58,310 bases of DNA from Bacteriovorax sp. BSW11_IV (GTDB taxonomy: Bacteria > Bdellovibrionota > Bacteriovoracia > Bacteriovoracales > Bacteriovoracaceae), in assembly GCF_000447755.1 (NCBI RefSeq), contig NZ_AUNE01000033.1, forward strand, positions 1-58,310, read 5' to 3'. The notes under the pieces are model-generated. The model was not told the DNA's origin, ran no database searches, and was given only the letters and a program-made list of their open reading frames with translations. Positions 8,775-16,729 of the stretch are shown piece after piece (positions within the stretch are counted from its first letter, which is position 1; every line of letters starts with the position of its first letter). The position numbers were made by a program, and so were the translations under genes.

Positions 8775-9106
8775 TTAGCCTAGGCAGTTTTAACCCATTT
8801 TATTAAACACCTTTGTAAAAAATATCGCGGCCTACTTTTAGAAAAAAATCATACCCAAAAGTACACTTCACCGTACCTTCACTCCAAAAAAACAAAAAAC
8901 GCAATCGTTGAAACGTCGATGAACACGCACGTTCGAGCTTCGTAAAAAAAAAGTTAAAGAGAAATTTACAAGTGACCGATCTCAGAATAGAATGCTGAAA
9001 CTTTCGGAACGATAGAAATTTGAATAAAGCACTTCTTTTTTTGTTTGCGTTGAAGAAAATTTGTGTTTATTCTTAAAATATAAGTGTTGAAAACCAGGAG
9101 GATGTC
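8775..9106. other. Intergenic region between clpA and the H1-like gene
   Basis: Apart from the inverted repeat at its left end and the H1-like promoter at its right end, the region is A-rich and non-coding. A loose GAAC/GTTC and AACGT/ACGTT dyad lies around 8905-8935 without a T-run. No ORF with a ribosome site was found. Confidence 0.4.
9050..9079 (+). promoter_or_regulatory. Candidate sigma70-type promoter of the H1-like gene
   Basis: TTGAAG (9050-9055) and TAAAAT (9074-9079) are separated by 18 bases. The predicted start would give a leader of about 20 bases carrying a perfect AGGAGG (9096-9101) five bases before the ATG, which suggests strong expression. Confidence 0.45.
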
Positions 9107-9484
9107 ATGGCTGTTAAAAAGACAACTAAGAAAGCTGCTACAAAGAAAGTAGCAAAGAAAGCTACGAAGAAAGTTGCAACTAAAAAAGTTGCTAAGAAAG
9201 CTACAAAGAAAGTTGCTGCTAAGAAAGCAACTAAGAAAGTAGCTGCTAAGAAAGCTACTAAGAAAGTTGCTGCTAAGAAAGCAACTAAGAAAGTAGCTGC
9301 TAAGAAAGCAACTAAGAAAGTAGCTGCTAAGAAAGCTACTAAAAAAGTAGCTGCTAAGAAAGCTACTAAGAAAGTAGCTGTTAAGAAAGCTACTAAAAAA
9401 GTAGCTGCTAAAAAAGCTACTAAGAAAGTTGCTGCTAAGAAAGCTGCTCCAACGACAGCTACTAAGCCAGCTAAAAAGAAGTAA
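9107..9484 (+). CDS. Histone H1-like Lys/Ala repeat protein
   Basis: A 125-residue protein made almost only of K, A, V and T. After a short lead, residues 29-109 are nine tandem copies of the nonapeptide AKKATKKVA (one begins with V), ending in PTTATKPAKKK. This matches the C-terminal-tail-like histone H1 family (bacterial HctB/AlgP-type proteins), which bind and compact DNA without sequence specificity. There is no folded domain. A perfect SD (AGGAGG) and a UUCG-tetraloop terminator make this a compact single-gene unit, probably abundant. In a predator with distinct attack and growth phases it may help condense the nucleoid; that is inference. The minus strand has a long open frame that is only a shadow of the repeats. 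Confidence 0.88.
   Translation: MAVKKTTKKAATKKVAKKATKKVATKKVAKKATKKVAAKKATKKVAAKKATKKVAAKKATKKVAAKKATKKVAAKKATKKVAAKKATKKVAVKKATKKVAAKKATKKVAAKKAAPTTATKPAKKK
9191..9433 (+). repeat. Nine 27-bp tandem repeats within the H1-like gene
   Basis: Each 27-base unit encodes AKKATKKVA. The copies differ mainly at third positions (GCT/GCA, ACT/ACA, GTA/GTT, AAG/AAA). The near identity makes the copy number prone to slippage between strains. Confidence 0.85.
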
Positions 9485-9494
9485 TTCTTTAAAG

Positions 9495-9522
9495 AAACCC
9501 CTCTTCGGAGGGGTTTTTTTTT
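9495..9522 (+). terminator. Intrinsic terminator with UUCG loop after the H1-like gene
   Basis: AAACCCCTC (9495-9503), loop TTCG (9504-9507), GAGGGGTTT (9508-9516), then a T-run. A stable tetraloop hairpin 10 bases after the stop codon. Confidence 0.93.
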
Positions 9523-9737
9523 GCCTTTTTATTTTATCCGTCACTTCCACGCATATTTTTTTCATTTCTACATTTCTAAGTCATTAATATTCCATCTTCA
9601 AAAAGTTGTGCGCGACAAAAAATGATTTACAGAAATTAATAATATTGATAACTTGCGCGCGTTATAGAAATCGTCCAATTATCACACAGATAATTTATCG
9701 CCAGATTCAAAAACTGAGAACGGTAAGGAGTAGTTAA

Positions 9738-11231
9738 ATGAGTGAATTAACTTCACCAACAGGCCTTGGTCTTCGTGACGAAGGGCCACGCGAAGAATGG
9801 TTTAATGATGAGCAAACTGGAGAACGTCTTGTTCGCATGGGAGATTTAGTCTTCCCTCCAAGAAAAGTTTGGATAAAGACTTTTGGCTGTCAGATGAACT
9901 ACCACGATTCTGAAAGAATCTTGTCTCACCTTAAAGATCTTAACTTTTCTCATACTGAAGAAGTTGATGATGCAGACCTCGTTTTGTTTAATACATGTGC
10001 AGTTAGAGATCTTGCAAATAATAAGTTCTATTCTCATCTAGGAAACCTTAAGCATCAAAAGGCCAAGAACAAAGGCCTAGTTGTTGGAGTTGGTGGATGT
10101 GTTGCCCAAACAGAGGGTAAAGATCTTGTTAAAAAGTTTGATCATCTTGATTTTGCTTTCGGCCCAGACACGATTGATTCAATCAATGATATGGTTTTTA
10201 GAACATATGCAGGGGAGAGTAAATTCTCTGTAAATACTTGGGACCGTTCAAGTAACTTTTCAATTGAAACTAAAATTACTCACGGTAATCCACAGGCCTT
10301 CGTAAATATCATTAAAGGCTGTAACAAATATTGTACTTACTGTATCGTTCCTTATACTCGCGGAAAAGAAAGATCACGTCGTGCCCATGAGGTTTACGAT
10401 GATATCAGAAAACTTGTGGAGTATTCTGGGATTCAAGAAGTCATGCTTCTAGGTCAAAACGTGAATTCATTCGGTAAAGAAAACGGTGAATCACTGGCCG
10501 AGCTTCTTATGCTTCTAGAAAAAATTGATGGGCTAGAGCTTGTTCGTTACACGACATCTCACCCTTACGATATTTCAGATGAACTCATTGCTGTTCACGG
10601 TGAAGCAAAGAAATTGTCACGCCACCTTCATTTACCTGTCCAGTCAGGATCGGCAACAGTTCTTCAAAGAATGAACCGTGAATACACGCCAGAGCACTAC
10701 CTTGGCCTTTTGGAAAAAATGCGCGCGGCAAATCCAAATATGGTGATTTCAACAGATATCATTGCAGGATTTGTTAATGAAACAGACGAAGAGCACAAAG
10801 ATACATTAAAGCTTCTTGATGCCGCTCAGTTTGATTTCATTTACTCATATGCATATTCTGAAAGATCAAAAACTCGTGCATCAAGATGGCAAGACAACCT
10901 ATCAGATGACATTAGAGGTGAGAGACTTCGCGAAATTCAAGCTTACCAGCTTCAAATCCAAGAAAAAATCCGCGCTAAGATGGTAGGTAACACTTATCGC
11001 GTATTAGTAGATGGCAACAGAGTTTTCAAAGGTGAGAAAAAGTGGAAAGGAAGAACGAATTGTAATCGTATTATTCACTTTTTGCCTGAAACAACTGAGC
11101 AAAACTTGCAATGGCATTGGGTTGATGTTGAGGTTACTCAGACCACAGCGCTTTCATGCCAAGGAAAGATGATTACAAATATTGGAAGACGTATTCCAAA
11201 GGATCTTTCTGTTCCATATAAGCTCTGGTAA
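9738..11231 (+). CDS. miaB: tRNA-2-methylthio-N6-dimethylallyladenosine synthase MiaB
   Basis: Radical-SAM methylthiotransferase that adds the 2-methylthio group to i6A37 of tRNAs. The N-terminal UPF0004 domain has the cluster cysteines in TFGCQMN (C51), FNTCAVRD and GVGGCVAQ. The radical-SAM CxxxCxxC is C195-x3-C199-x2-C202 (GCNKYCTYCIVPYTRG), followed by a TRAM domain near the C-terminus. The variants GCQMN and YTRGKERSR favour MiaB over RimO or MtaB. The roughly 40-residue N-terminal extension is longer than in E. coli. AAGGAG precedes the ATG and a strong terminator follows, so it is a monocistronic housekeeping gene. Confidence 0.95.
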   Translation: MSELTSPTGLGLRDEGPREEWFNDEQTGERLVRMGDLVFPPRKVWIKTFGCQMNYHDSERILSHLKDLNFSHTEEVDDADLVLFNTCAVRDLANNKFYSHLGNLKHQKAKNKGLVVGVGGCVAQTEGKDLVKKFDHLDFAFGPDTIDSINDMVFRTYAGESKFSVNTWDRSSNFSIETKITHGNPQAFVNIIKGCNKYCTYCIVPYTRGKERSRRAHEVYDDIRKLVEYSGIQEVMLLGQNVNSFGKENGESLAELLMLLEKIDGLELVRYTTSHPYDISDELIAVHGEAKKLSRHLHLPVQSGSATVLQRMNREYTPEHYLGLLEKMRAANPNMVISTDIIAGFVNETDEEHKDTLKLLDAAQFDFIYSYAYSERSKTRASRWQDNLSDDIRGERLREIQAYQLQIQEKIRAKMVGNTYRVLVDGNRVFKGEKKWKGRTNCNRIIHFLPETTEQNLQWHWVDVEVTQTTALSCQGKMITNIGRRIPKDLSVPYKLW

Positions 11232-11263
11232 TTACAGAAAATTAACATTCATAAAATTAATTG

Positions 11264-11286
11264 GGGGCAAGTTTTTGCCCCTTTTT
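11264..11286 (+). terminator. Intrinsic terminator of miaB
   Basis: GGGGCAA (11264-11270), loop GTTT, TTGCCCC (11275-11281), then five Ts. Confidence 0.92.
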
Positions 11287-11319
11287 ATTTTTAGTGCAAA
11301 CTAAAGGTAGAATGAAGCT

Positions 11320-11937
11320 ATGAAAAGACTAGGCCTATTGGTTTTGCTATTCACATTCACTCAACCGGCCCTTAGCTTCTATGAGCTAGACGGGGAGTTT
11401 GCCTATGATAAGCAGTTGTATGGAACTGAAAGAAATAATAAAAGTGTTTCCAGATCCTACTATGCGAGCTTTGCTTCTTATTTTCTCACATTAACCGCAT
11501 TAGAGTTTAACTATTCGACGACTAAAGATATTGATACAAGATCAGACGAATATAAACTTACGGGAACGGACTATACACTTACAAGTGAGCAGGCGATTAT
11601 CGAGAGTTATTCATATGGAATTGGACTAAGACAGGCCTTTGCGAATAAAAACTCATTTCTTGTTCCAACACTAAGTCTAGGGTATGCCCGACAAATAACA
11701 ACTTATAGTACCGACTATACTTATAGAAATGACCTTGATAGTTCGACTCTTTTCATTCAAGGCGATAAGAAAAAGCAGAGACAGGACTCTATTTTTGGAA
11801 CTTTTTCTCTAAAAATTCAATTAACGAAAAATCTTTCACTAAAAGGTTCTGTAAAAACTCTCTTTCCTGCCGACGATTTCAATAAGGCCAAAGATTATCT
11901 CAAATACACGGCCGGCTTCTCATGGATGTTTCAATAA
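11320..11937 (+). CDS. Putative outer-membrane beta-barrel protein
   Basis: A 205-residue protein with a signal peptide (LGLLVLLFTFTQPALS). The mature part is a string of amphipathic strands rich in Tyr, Thr and Ser with polar turns (SYYASFASYFLTLTALEF, LRQAFANKNSFLVPTLSLGY) and ends in a strand finishing FSWMFQ, a pattern compatible with BAM-recognised outer-membrane barrels. Its size suggests about eight strands. No specific family is recognised. The next gene starts 16 bases before this one ends, in another frame, so the two are translationally coupled and may act together. Confidence 0.65.
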   Translation: MKRLGLLVLLFTFTQPALSFYELDGEFAYDKQLYGTERNNKSVSRSYYASFASYFLTLTALEFNYSTTKDIDTRSDEYKLTGTDYTLTSEQAIIESYSYGIGLRQAFANKNSFLVPTLSLGYARQITTYSTDYTYRNDLDSSTLFIQGDKKKQRQDSIFGTFSLKIQLTKNLSLKGSVKTLFPADDFNKAKDYLKYTAGFSWMFQ

Positions 11938-12998
11938 AAGCAATGTCTCTCATTGTTTTAATGCTTTTGTCTTCGTGCGCGAAGATGGGATATCTGTATG
12001 AACAGGGCACGGGGCAACTTTCTTTGCTGACTTCTGCTAAGAAAAATACTGAACTATTAAGTGACCCATCAATTTCTCCAGAAATAAAAGAAAAAGTGCA
12101 AAAGATAGGTGAGTATAAGGACTTTTTTTATAAATATTATGGAAAAGATCCGAGTCAAATCTATGACAAAACAACTTTATTAGAACGTGAGGCCGTAAGT
12201 TATCTTGTCATCACTTCTCCATGGTCAAAAATTGAAGCGCATAAAGAATGTTTCGTTTTTATGGGATGTTTTCCCTATCTTGGATTTTATTCTTTGGATT
12301 CGGCCAAAAAATATGCGAAGCGCATGGAAAGTGAGCACGATTATGTAACGTATATTCGTCCAGTTTATGCTTATTCAACTCTAGGATATTTTACGGATAC
12401 TATTTTATCGTCGTTCTTTGTTTTTGATGATTTTGAATTGTCTGAACTTATTTTTCACGAACTTTTTCACACAGTTTTTTTCATTAAAAATGAAGTTAAT
12501 CTTAATGAAAGCCTCGCCAATTATTTTGGAAAAGAGATGGCAGTGGAATATTTTAAGCTAGACTATCAAAAACAACAGGAACTTTCACAAAAAAGACATT
12601 TCCAAGAGAAGATGGGATTAAGAATTGTTGAGTTGGCAAAAGAACTTCAACATCGTTATAACAATTCTGGACCGAAATCTCGTGAAGAGGCCAAGAACAT
12701 TCTCGAAAATTTTATGAATGAGCGTTTTAACGGCGACATTCTGGCCCTGTGTGAATCACAAAGCAAAAGTGCACAAGATTGCTCTCCACTTAAAAGAGAG
12801 TGGAATAACGCCTCTTTTGCAGCTTATATGACTTATGAAGGTGATAGTGAACAGATTAGTAAACTTCGCCAATCATTAGGTCTAAGTTTGTCTGAATTTT
12901 TGTCATATATTCAAAAGAAATATGAAGAGTTTCAAAAATCTACAAAAGAGGGAAGCTTTTCGAGTTTTCTCTTTAACAAAGGTCATGAAAAGACGTAA
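11922..12998 (+). CDS. Predicted zinc aminopeptidase lipoprotein (DUF2265/Aminopep family)
   Basis: A lipoprotein signal ends in LSSC (Cys19). The mature protein has the signatures of the predicted aminopeptidase family (Pfam Aminopep): SYLVITSPWSKIEAH, a GCFPYLGFYS segment, RPVYAYSTLGYF, and the zinc motif HELFHTVFF followed by NESLANYFGKE (HExxH...E type). The usual family length is about 350 residues, matching this one. The family is known mostly from comparative genomics, and the substrate is not established. It overlaps the beta-barrel gene by 16 bases and is followed 26 bases later by the GshB-like gene. Anchoring in the envelope is inferred. Confidence 0.85.
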   Translation: MDVSIKAMSLIVLMLLSSCAKMGYLYEQGTGQLSLLTSAKKNTELLSDPSISPEIKEKVQKIGEYKDFFYKYYGKDPSQIYDKTTLLEREAVSYLVITSPWSKIEAHKECFVFMGCFPYLGFYSLDSAKKYAKRMESEHDYVTYIRPVYAYSTLGYFTDTILSSFFVFDDFELSELIFHELFHTVFFIKNEVNLNESLANYFGKEMAVEYFKLDYQKQQELSQKRHFQEKMGLRIVELAKELQHRYNNSGPKSREEAKNILENFMNERFNGDILALCESQSKSAQDCSPLKREWNNASFAAYMTYEGDSEQISKLRQSLGLSLSEFLSYIQKKYEEFQKSTKEGSFSSFLFNKGHEKT

Positions 12999-13024
12999 AA
13001 TGCCTTTATAAAATAGAGGTACTT

Positions 13025-13984
13025 ATGACTACAAAACGCCATATCTTATTGATCGATCCCCTTGAAAAACTAGTAATTAAAAAAGATAGCTCCCTTTTAC
13101 TTGCGCTTTCGATGAAAGAAAGAGGAATTCCTGTTTGTCTTGTCTTTGAAGCTGATTTTTTCTGTGCCAACAAAGGCCCAAAAAATTTAACAGTGACTGA
13201 CTTTGAAGGTGAATTCTTAGATGGAGGCCCTTATTTAAAAGAATTCAAACTGACAAAAAAATATGAAATTGAAGTTGGCGCCAATGATGTCTTTCACATG
13301 AGGCTAGATCCTCCTTTTGACTCTCGCTATTTAAGAATCTTGTGGATGCTTAAAATGTGGAAGTCCCAAGGGGCACACGTTATCAACTCACCAGAAGGAA
13401 TCGCGGCCTACAATGAAAAATTATTCGCCTACGAACAGGCCGATTCCCTGCAAACATACATTGGATCGTCTTATAGCGCCTTTCAAAATTATGTTTCAGA
13501 TATTAGAAAAAAAGGTGTTGAATTTTTAATCTTCAAACCACTGGATCTTTACCAAGGGATGGGGGTTGAAAAATTATCAATTAATGATGATCTCGAAAAA
13601 AGATTTCATGACAAAGTGAAAGAGTGTCATGGACCAATTATCGCCCAACCCTTTGATGCATCTGTAACGAGTGGAGAGGTGAGATCCCTTTACTTTATGG
13701 GCAAAGAGCTGGGAAGTATTTTAAAAGTTCCGCCAGCAGGAGCATTCCTTGCTAATATTGCACAAGGGGCGAGCTATGATGTTGTTGAGCTCAATGACAT
13801 TCAACGCAAGGCCTGTGAAAAAGTTTGTCATGAATTGATGGATGTTGGCGTGCCTTGGGTGGCCTTTGATATTCTTGGAAATAATGTCAGCGAAGTGAAT
13901 ATTACTTGTCCTGGACTTCTTGTCGAAGTTTCAAAGGCCAAGAAGAAAAACTTGGCCTTCGATATTATTGATCTTTTAAATTAA
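13025..13984 (+). CDS. GshB-like ATP-grasp protein (glutathione synthetase family)
   Basis: A 319-residue cytoplasmic protein with the order of prokaryotic glutathione synthetase: a Rossmann-like N-terminal domain, HMRLDPPFDSRYL, NSPEGIAAYNEKL, the ATP-grasp lysine region FKPLDLYQGMGVEKL, a loop EVRSLYFMGKELGSILKVP, and C-terminal SEVNITCPG (metal-binding E and N). Family enzymes ligate gamma-Glu-Cys and Gly. The usual RGN-L-A-x-GG loop is changed to FLANIAQGAS, so the acceptor could differ from glycine. No gshA is nearby. The SD is AGAGGT. The gene converges on a lipoprotein gene three bases downstream, with no visible terminator. Confidence 0.8.
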   Translation: MTTKRHILLIDPLEKLVIKKDSSLLLALSMKERGIPVCLVFEADFFCANKGPKNLTVTDFEGEFLDGGPYLKEFKLTKKYEIEVGANDVFHMRLDPPFDSRYLRILWMLKMWKSQGAHVINSPEGIAAYNEKLFAYEQADSLQTYIGSSYSAFQNYVSDIRKKGVEFLIFKPLDLYQGMGVEKLSINDDLEKRFHDKVKECHGPIIAQPFDASVTSGEVRSLYFMGKELGSILKVPPAGAFLANIAQGASYDVVELNDIQRKACEKVCHELMDVGVPWVAFDILGNNVSEVNITCPGLLVEVSKAKKKNLAFDIIDLLN

Positions 13985-13987
13985 AAA

Positions 13988-14737
13988 TTAAGGTAAATCT
14001 TGCGTGTAGTCTGTGGCAAATTGAATGTCAAAGACTGCACAGTGAGAATATGACAATCTTGCGTACGGACAAGCTGTCGATGGTGGAGTTGCATTATTAT
14101 CTGTGTAGTACTTGCAATAAGAATCTGTTTCCACACTTAAAACTTCTAATACAAGTGGGTCAGAAGTTACAAGCCCAGTTAGATTAAATTGATACTTTGG
14201 TGACCAACTTCCAACAGAGATATCAGAGAAAGTTGCCGTTCTAACACAACTGCCTGTCTTTGATCTTAGGCAGAGATTGATCTTCATTTTTGTATAAGGC
14301 ATGAAGTGTTCTTTACAAGCAACACCATTAGCATCAGTAGATCCTCTTTGTGCAACATTTTCAGCTTTCACCCTCACATTGAAGCGCGAGTTCGTAAGAA
14401 AAATTTGTTGGTCAGAAGTTCCAATTTTATCTTTTGACGACCACATATAGCTTTTGCCTGCATAGTGGTTTATTTGTGGTGAGCCTGTGTAGGTATCACT
14501 ACCGACAAGACTAATGTCATTTAACCAGTAGTAGTTTGCTGTTGGATCGCCATCATCTGTTGAACCTCCACCATTACTTCCACCAGTATCAACGTTTGTT
14601 CCGCCATCACCTGTGTTATTGCCCGTACTCGTATTAGTACTGCTTGATGTCGATTTTTTAGTGACACTTTTCTTCATACAGCCTACGAGCTGTGATGTGA
14701 TCAAAAGTGAGAGGAAAATGTAGACTGTTTTTTTCAT
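13988..14737 (-). CDS. Lipoprotein with Gly/Ser/Thr linker, unknown function
   Basis: The lipobox is LVGC (Cys20). It is followed by basic residues and a low-complexity linker of S, T, N, G and D (about residues 25-68), typical of a tether holding a domain away from the membrane. The C-terminal domain of about 180 residues is beta-rich with several Cys (GVACKEHF, KINLCLRSKTGSCVR, SYCKYY, STACPYAR, SHCAVFD) that may form disulfides. The family is not recognised. Its promoter region is shared divergently with the sigma-factor gene. Confidence 0.65.
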   Translation of the reverse strand: MKKTVYIFLSLLITSQLVGCMKKSVTKKSTSSSTNTSTGNNTGDGGTNVDTGGSNGGGSTDDGDPTANYYWLNDISLVGSDTYTGSPQINHYAGKSYMWSSKDKIGTSDQQIFLTNSRFNVRVKAENVAQRGSTDANGVACKEHFMPYTKMKINLCLRSKTGSCVRTATFSDISVGSWSPKYQFNLTGLVTSDPLVLEVLSVETDSYCKYYTDNNATPPSTACPYARLSYSHCAVFDIQFATDYTQDLP

Positions 14738-14882
14738 AAATTACCTACGTAATTACTATACTTCTCTTAATTTATCGGTAAATGTTTTGAAATCTTTAGT
14801 GATGCGACCAAAAAAGTCGGATTTTAGATAATTTAAGGTAAAATTTCTTTGCCGAAATCACGGACATTGTTAGAATGGTAGT

Positions 14883-15368
14883 GTGAATATAGAAGATATA
14901 AAGCAAAGAATTACAGGCTTTTCCAACGAATTATACCCTTTCGCCCATGCTCTCATCCCAGAAGAGTTACAGGCACAACAATTGGTCATAGACGGAATCT
15001 CATTTCTATTTGCAGATAAAGACTGCAAGACACGTCTTTTTGATCTTTTAGAAGTAACTGAGCATGAGTTTGTGAATAAAGAGTTTTTTGATCTTAAAAA
15101 AGTGAGCATTAAAGTAATTTATGCTCTGGCAAAAAAGCGCTTCACTCAGTTGGAATCAGGGCTAGATATTAATCAATTTGGCGTCTTTTACAGATTGGGC
15201 CTAAGTGCACGAGCTGCACTTTTTCTCAAATATAAATTTGGATTTGATGCAGATGAGGTGAGTGAGATTCTCTCTCTATCTCGTATTGAAGTTATGACTC
15301 TAACACACGAGTCGCGATCTCATATGGTCGACTTCATAAGGCCAGTTCAGGAGGGCCTACAGCAATAG
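14883..15368 (+). CDS. ECF-like RNA polymerase sigma factor
   Basis: A 161-residue protein with a sigma2-like N-terminal half (FSNELYPFAHALIPEELQAQ, with acidic and aromatic residues) and a C-terminal sigma4-like helix-turn-helix (LSARAALFLKYKFGFDADEV, then SEILSLSRIEV). The pattern of a growth-inducing helix followed by an 'A-E-I-L-x-L-S' turn is typical of ECF factors, but the sequence is divergent. GTG is the likely start. A gene for a zinc-type anti-sigma factor follows after three bases, which strongly supports the call. The regulon is unknown; such pairs usually govern envelope stress. Confidence 0.7.
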   Translation: MNIEDIKQRITGFSNELYPFAHALIPEELQAQQLVIDGISFLFADKDCKTRLFDLLEVTEHEFVNKEFFDLKKVSIKVIYALAKKRFTQLESGLDINQFGVFYRLGLSARAALFLKYKFGFDADEVSEILSLSRIEVMTLTHESRSHMVDFIRPVQEGLQQ

Positions 15369-15371
15369 CCT

Positions 15372-15764
15372 ATGGAAAATCATAGTAATTGTATTCATTC
15401 TCGCCAGGTTCAGGCCTTAGTTGATGGCAATCTTAAAGGAAAATTTTTATCTGAGCACGTCACGAATTGTACGACTTGTTTGAATAAGTATGAAACCATT
15501 AAAAATGAAGAAGAAATCATTGCAATGGCGATCCCATTTCAACAAGTTCCTGATGACGTTAAAGACTCTTTGCAATTAGATCTTGCGAGCATTACAGAAT
15601 CTCTTGATCGATATGTGAAAGATATAAAAGGTCGAAATCGCAAAAAGATTTTAGGTTTTATGAGCGGTCTTTCAAGGGATTTATCTCATTCGATTTTGAA
15701 GCCAATTCCCCTGACGTCATTGGCCTTTATTGCGGCCACGATTTTGTTAAAGATTTACTTTTAG
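15372..15764 (+). CDS. Anti-sigma factor with zinc-binding ZAS motif and C-terminal membrane segment
   Basis: It contains the HxxxCxxC motif of the zinc-associated anti-sigma domain (H29, C33, C36 in HVTNCTTC) near the N-terminus, which in this family clamps the cognate ECF sigma factor. The last 20 residues (from PIPLTSLAF) form one hydrophobic membrane segment, leaving almost no periplasmic part, so sensing would occur in or at the membrane. The start ATG follows GGAGG. The gene is three bases after the sigma factor and its 3' end overlaps the convergent TonB-like gene by 18 bases. Confidence 0.75.
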   Translation: MENHSNCIHSRQVQALVDGNLKGKFLSEHVTNCTTCLNKYETIKNEEEIIAMAIPFQQVPDDVKDSLQLDLASITESLDRYVKDIKGRNRKKILGFMSGLSRDLSHSILKPIPLTSLAFIAATILLKIYF

Positions 15765-16568
15765 AACAAAATAAATATTAAACTCTTCTTCTTTTCCCTC
15801 AAAAAACTCTTTTGGGGGGTTGGGCAAAGAGCCTAGTCCGCGCATTGTTCTTTCAAACAATTCATAAACGGCATCACTACTTTTTTCATTAAAAATTTTA
15901 ATGGCCATAATATTACCCTTCTTATCGAATGTGACTCTCGCTCTCACATAGTGCTTCTGGTTTTCAATATCACCGGCCAAGTAGGGTCTTTCAGTTAATA
16001 GTGAAAAGTAGTTTGTAACAAAAGAATTTACATACTTTTCATAGGTTCTTTTTATAAAAGAGTAGTAGATCTTGTCGAAGCTGTTAAGCTCATCTTCTGT
16101 AACTCCTTCTGGTGGAGTGAATTCGAGATCAAAGTCTTTATTCGCTAACATCTGTCGTGTTTCAGGAGTGCGCTGTGAGCTTTGAACAACAGTTTTTCTT
16201 GTTTCACCATCGGGACGCAAAACCCTCATTTGTGGGGTAGGGTGCTCTTTTTTGGGGGGAGAAATTTGAGTAACTTTTTTAGATACTGGAACGATTTTTT
16301 CTTGAGGGCGAAGTTTAGAGAGATCGATAATATTCTGATCTTGTTCGCTTTTCTTTTTTGGCGTCGGCCTAAAAGTTTTAATTTCTGATTTCTTATCACC
16401 CACGACTTTGATATAAGTTTTTTTATTCTCTTGAGCTGTTTGCTCGGGTTTGTTGTCGGTCGTTATAAAATAAAGAACAATTGCCACACACAAGTGAATA
16501 AATAATGAGACAAAAAGTGACAATGGAAAAATTGGGACAGAAACTGACCCTTTAGGTTCGCTACTCAT
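15747..16568 (-). CDS. TonB-like energy-transducer protein
   Basis: A 273-residue protein with TonB architecture: a short cytoplasmic N-terminus, one membrane helix (about residues 13-37), a long Lys/Pro/Gln-rich periplasmic spacer (about 40-150), and a C-terminal TonB_C-like domain (YVRARVTFDKKGNIMAIKI, then a conserved LPNPPKEFF). Such proteins transmit proton-motive force from ExbB/ExbD to outer-membrane receptors, or act in gliding or transport complexes. No exbB/exbD is seen nearby. It is convergent with the anti-sigma gene, overlapping by 18 bases. Confidence 0.75.
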   Translation of the reverse strand: MSSEPKGSVSVPIFPLSLFVSLFIHLCVAIVLYFITTDNKPEQTAQENKKTYIKVVGDKKSEIKTFRPTPKKKSEQDQNIIDLSKLRPQEKIVPVSKKVTQISPPKKEHPTPQMRVLRPDGETRKTVVQSSQRTPETRQMLANKDFDLEFTPPEGVTEDELNSFDKIYYSFIKRTYEKYVNSFVTNYFSLLTERPYLAGDIENQKHYVRARVTFDKKGNIMAIKIFNEKSSDAVYELFERTMRGLGSLPNPPKEFFEGKEEEFNIYFVLKVNL

Positions 16569-16729
16569 TAAGATTATGATGGCCTATTAAATAGGGGTCG
16601 AAAAGGCATTTTTCTCCCTTTCTTGACTGGAAATGCATGAATTGACAGAATCTAGTAAGGAGCGTGTTTTTAATAGAGGCGCGTCATGAGATTTTAATAG
16701 GTTACAGGATTGACTGAAGGAATATTGCC

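Noticed and set aside
8966-9565. Long open frame on the minus strand with Ser/Cys/Phe/Leu-rich repeats
   Set aside because: It is the reverse complement of the H1-like repeat array. It has no ribosome site, runs through the terminator and has no protein-like composition.
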